Source of the DNA: Bacillota bacterium
GTDB lineage: Bacteria; Bacillota; Clostridia; Peptostreptococcales; Anaerovoracaceae
Length of the DNA: 62,743 nucleotides
Direction: 5' to 3'
NCBI GenBank assembly: GCA_017459895.1
Contig: JAFUCA010000032.1
Location: 1-62,743 of the forward strand
A program made the position numbers and the translations under genes. Of this stretch, positions 60,797 to 62,743 are shown piece by piece. Within the stretch, counting starts at the first letter, position 1. Every line of letters begins with the position of its first letter. The notes below the pieces were generated by a model. That model searched no databases, was not told where the DNA came from, and worked only from the letters and a program-made list of their open reading frames with translations.

Positions 60797-60934
60797 ATAA
60801 GTGTTTTTTGAGGCCTTTGAGACCTTCCCAGCTTTTCTTTCTGAGCGTATTGTAAATGTTTAAGAAACGATAATTATGACCTTGATATGACTATGAGTTG
60901 ACCTACGGTTGACCAAAGAAAAGAGTTGGTATTT

Positions 60935-61927
60935 ATGTTTAATGAGTATCGCGTTTTGAACTATGAATCATTTGAGCATATAGTGGTTGCTCATTGTAAG
61001 AATTTGGTTTATGAGAATAGAACACGGATTAACGAGCTAACTGGCAAAGAGGAACGTGTTTATAGACTTGCTCCGATTTCGCAGTACTATTTAGATTTGG
61101 AGATATTGTTGCCTTCTGGCCTAACGCAGGATGAGGCGGATCAGCTCGTTTATAGGGTTGAGTCCGATAAGAAGAATCCTCTGAGCGAGACATTCTTGTC
61201 TAAGTGCAGGAATAGCAAAAAATCCCTTCCGCGCCCGATACGAATGGCTTATTTAAAAGAAGGCGCTGTAGATCTAGTACGGTCATCATTTGAGACTGAT
61301 TTGGATTCCCAGATATACGGCGACGATAAGTTGTATGTAATCCATGAATTGATGAGTGTGATTGATCGAGATTTAACGATCCCGCGAGTCTATAGGAGTA
61401 TTTTCAAAAAATACGCAAGTAAGGATACGATGCCGTCATTCTTAGCTGAGATTTTCGTTTTTGTGATGACAAAAGATATAAGTTCGCGGATCATGGAGCT
61501 TGAAGAGGAGGAAAGGCAGCATCCTTTGGTTAATCATTTAGTACAGCGCGTTGTTGATGAGGTGGCACAGTTTGGAAAAAGCGGCTACTTTATTCCAGTC
61601 CTTAATCTTTTAAATACGTATGTCACAGAGATTCCTAGAGGTGAAGAAAACAGAGATTTCTCCGATATTGATGTTACTTATTTTGTTGAAGGAACGAAGG
61701 ATTACTGTAATGATTTGGTAACTAGCGACGAGGAAGCGCGGACTTATGAAGGGCTGGCTGCTTATAGCACTGGAAGAAGTCTGCGTAATTTAATGAAGGA
61801 CTATATGGAAGCTGAGAAAGACTTGATTGCTAGATTGTCCGCAAAACATCATATGCTGTATGACATAGATATTCAGAAAGATGGCGACTTGTATATAGCG
61901 GGACCGAGGAAGAAATCAAAGAGATAA
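60935..61927 (+). CDS. Unknown protein of the right arm
   Basis: 330 aa from the ATG at 60935. No signal peptide or membrane helix. N-terminal MFNEYRVLNYESFEHIVVAH, an acidic middle (ELEEEERQHPLVNHLVQRVV) and a basic end (GPRKKSKR). AT-rich codon use. A terminator follows at 61931. I do not recognise it. Confidence 0.7.
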   Translation: MFNEYRVLNYESFEHIVVAHCKNLVYENRTRINELTGKEERVYRLAPISQYYLDLEILLPSGLTQDEADQLVYRVESDKKNPLSETFLSKCRNSKKSLPRPIRMAYLKEGAVDLVRSSFETDLDSQIYGDDKLYVIHELMSVIDRDLTIPRVYRSIFKKYASKDTMPSFLAEIFVFVMTKDISSRIMELEEEERQHPLVNHLVQRVVDEVAQFGKSGYFIPVLNLLNTYVTEIPRGEENRDFSDIDVTYFVEGTKDYCNDLVTSDEEARTYEGLAAYSTGRSLRNLMKDYMEAEKDLIARLSAKHHMLYDIDIQKDGDLYIAGPRKKSKR

Positions 61928-61930
61928 CAG

Positions 61931-61966
61931 AAGCCGCGTCTAAGCTACTTAGGTAAGACGCGGCTT
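61931..61966 (+). terminator. Terminator after the unknown right-arm gene
   Basis: 11-bp perfect stem AAGCCGCGTCT / AGACGCGGCTT with a 14-base loop; weak T-tract. Confidence 0.75.
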
Positions 61967-62004
61967 TACTAATGAATTGCGTGTTTTTGAACGCTAACTT
62001 TTGT

Positions 62005-62033
62005 TTGAAAAATCAGATTCGCGATGATATAAT
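62005..62033 (+). promoter_or_regulatory. Promoter of the XRE regulator gene
   Basis: TTGAAA, 17-bp spacer, TATAAT, 43 bases before the ATG at 62077. Confidence 0.7.
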
Positions 62034-62076
62034 AAACAATAGCAGTTTGCGGAGAAAGATTAGTGAGGATACTACT

Positions 62077-62286
62077 ATGAAAGTAAGCTATAAAAAGCTC
62101 TGGAAGCTACTTATAGATCGAGACCTGAGAAAGAAAGATCTCGAAGAAATGGCTGGAGTAAGCCACTATGTAATGAACAAGCTTACTCATGGAGATAATG
62201 TAACGACGGATATTCTGGGGCGAATATGTAAGGCGCTCAACTGCCCGTTGGATGACATTATGGAGTTTATTGATGATGAATCATGA
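62077..62286 (+). CDS. XRE/Cro-family helix-turn-helix regulator
   Basis: 69 aa from the ATG at 62077 (GAGG upstream). HTH pattern SYKKLWKLLIDRDLRKKDLE, then EMAGVSHYVMNKLTHGDNV, and LCKAL-like end ICKALNCPLDDIM. Single-domain regulators of this size often control neighbouring restriction-modification genes, and a cytosine methyltransferase starts 275 bases on. Confidence 0.9.
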   Translation: MKVSYKKLWKLLIDRDLRKKDLEEMAGVSHYVMNKLTHGDNVTTDILGRICKALNCPLDDIMEFIDDES

Positions 62287-62355
62287 TATGATAAGAACAG
62301 TAGTGGTTCATGGTATATTTAAGCGATTCGTAGTTTGCGAATGTGAGGCGCATTG

Positions 62356-62553
62356 ATGGCAAGACCTGAGATAAATGGGGCATATTTGAATATTTGTACT
62401 GATATCATCATCTGCGAAGAGCTTGAAAAGATGCGCGAGGCAGCCAGACGAACAAAAACAACGGCAGCTGAAAGTGGGCTCGCGTCTTATTTACAGGACT
62501 ATGAGAAAACACAGGTGAAACTCGGAGCCTTAAAAACTAATAAGAAAGGGTAA
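62356..62553 (+). CDS. Small hypothetical protein before the methyltransferase
   Basis: 65 aa from the ATG at 62356. Helical and charged (CEELEKMREAARRTKTTAAE), with no domain recognised. Eight bases before the methyltransferase start, so in the same operon. Confidence 0.55.
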   Translation: MARPEINGAYLNICTDIIICEELEKMREAARRTKTTAAESGLASYLQDYEKTQVKLGALKTNKKG

Positions 62554-62560
62554 CTGCATA

Positions 62561-62743
62561 ATGAGCAATTTGAAGATTTTTTCCTTCTTTTCAGGGAGCG
62601 GATTTTTAGACTTGGGCTTCGAGATGGCCGGATATCAGATTGATTTTGTGAATGAGTTCTATCCGGCTTTTATAAATGCCTATAAGTATTCAAGAGCCCA
62701 GATGGGTCTGAGAAAACCAGAGTTTGGATATGCCAATACTGAC
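62561..62743 (+). CDS. DNA (cytosine-5-)-methyltransferase, 3' truncated by the window
   Basis: First 61 residues only. KIFSFFSGSGFLDLGFEMAG is motif I of C5-methyltransferases (SAM binding). AAAGGG ribosome site. The rest, including the PCQ catalytic loop, is outside the window, so whether a restriction partner follows is unknown. Confidence 0.88.
   Translation, partial: MSNLKIFSFFSGSGFLDLGFEMAGYQIDFVNEFYPAFINAYKYSRAQMGLRKPEFGYANTD

Larger units (their letters stand above)
44609..62743. mobile_element. Integrated conjugative/mobilisable element at the ssrA 3' end (right end outside window)
   Basis: Left boundary is the tmRNA CCA. Inside are a serine integrase, a conjugative coupling-type ATPase, a replication-relaxation protein, an MT-A70 and a C5-cytosine methyltransferase, and many small accessory genes. 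GC content and codon choice drop compared with the chromosome, and the dispersed GCAAAGGCTGG motif has no exact copy here. The right attachment site is not in the window, so size and att repeats cannot be given. Confidence 0.88.

Overview
This window looks like a GC-rich, anaerobic, low-peptide-fermenting member of the Clostridia (Firmicutes). Reasons: Clostridia-type gene content and order (spoVG - murC - prs - pth - mfd; MurT/GatD; a T-box in front of ileS; DinR-type LexA boxes GAAC-N4-GTTC), strong AGGAGG ribosome sites, and a split base composition. Positions 1 to about 44,600 are a GC-rich, compact housekeeping chromosome. From the 3' end of the tmRNA gene (44,608) to the end of the window lies an AT-richer integrated mobile element whose far end is not in the window.

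Chromosomal part. 1-6 kb: M20 peptidase (5' truncated), two paralogous YtcJ-type amidohydrolases and an APC permease between them, probably an uptake-and-hydrolysis cluster for N-substituted amides or peptides. 6-8.5 kb: an SOS cassette (Y-family polymerase, YolD-like module, SRAP/YedK) with a LexA box on a good promoter. 8.6-12 kb: ATP-grasp protein, MurT and a GatD-like protein that lacks its glutaminase residues. 12-19 kb: spoVG, murC, prs, pth, a broken mfd, dapB. 19.8-23.2 kb: two secreted lysine-rich repeat proteins beside a two-component system. 23.2-31.5 kb: T-box/ileS, rlmN, a P-loop protein, DMT permease, NUDIX hydrolase, a striking 277-bp array of inverted TGTCAC motifs, and an omega-amidase-like hydrolase. 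31.6-44.6 kb: citrate synthase, uvrBA with an SOS box, nicotinate phosphoribosyltransferase, a second kind of inverted-motif array, fba, rluA-type synthase, a dead and a live signal peptidase side by side, smpB and ssrA.

Mobile element (44.6 kb to end). A large serine recombinase reads antisense into ssrA. It is followed by many small accessory genes (DUF4314, DUF5049), an amidoligase with a GGCT-like cyclotransferase, a replication-relaxation protein, a conjugative coupling ATPase and an MT-A70 methyltransferase. An operon then encodes AAA+ ATPase, ThiF/E1-like, JAB/JAMM, a 117-aa protein with an E2-like His-x9-Cys signature, and a 28-aa peptide. A divergent arm carries an unknown protein, an XRE regulator and the start of a C5-cytosine methyltransferase. 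Together these suggest a conjugative or mobilisable element carrying a ubiquitin-like or peptide-modifying system and an amidoligase system.

Three signals are not explained by the genes. First, the 11-mer GCAAAGGCTGG occurs 10 times exactly in the 44 kb of chromosome and never exactly in the element. Second, the TGTCAC array has five inverted pairs of exactly constant geometry. Third, two CCTACCAT/ATGGTAGG arrays have nearly the same geometry but a different motif.
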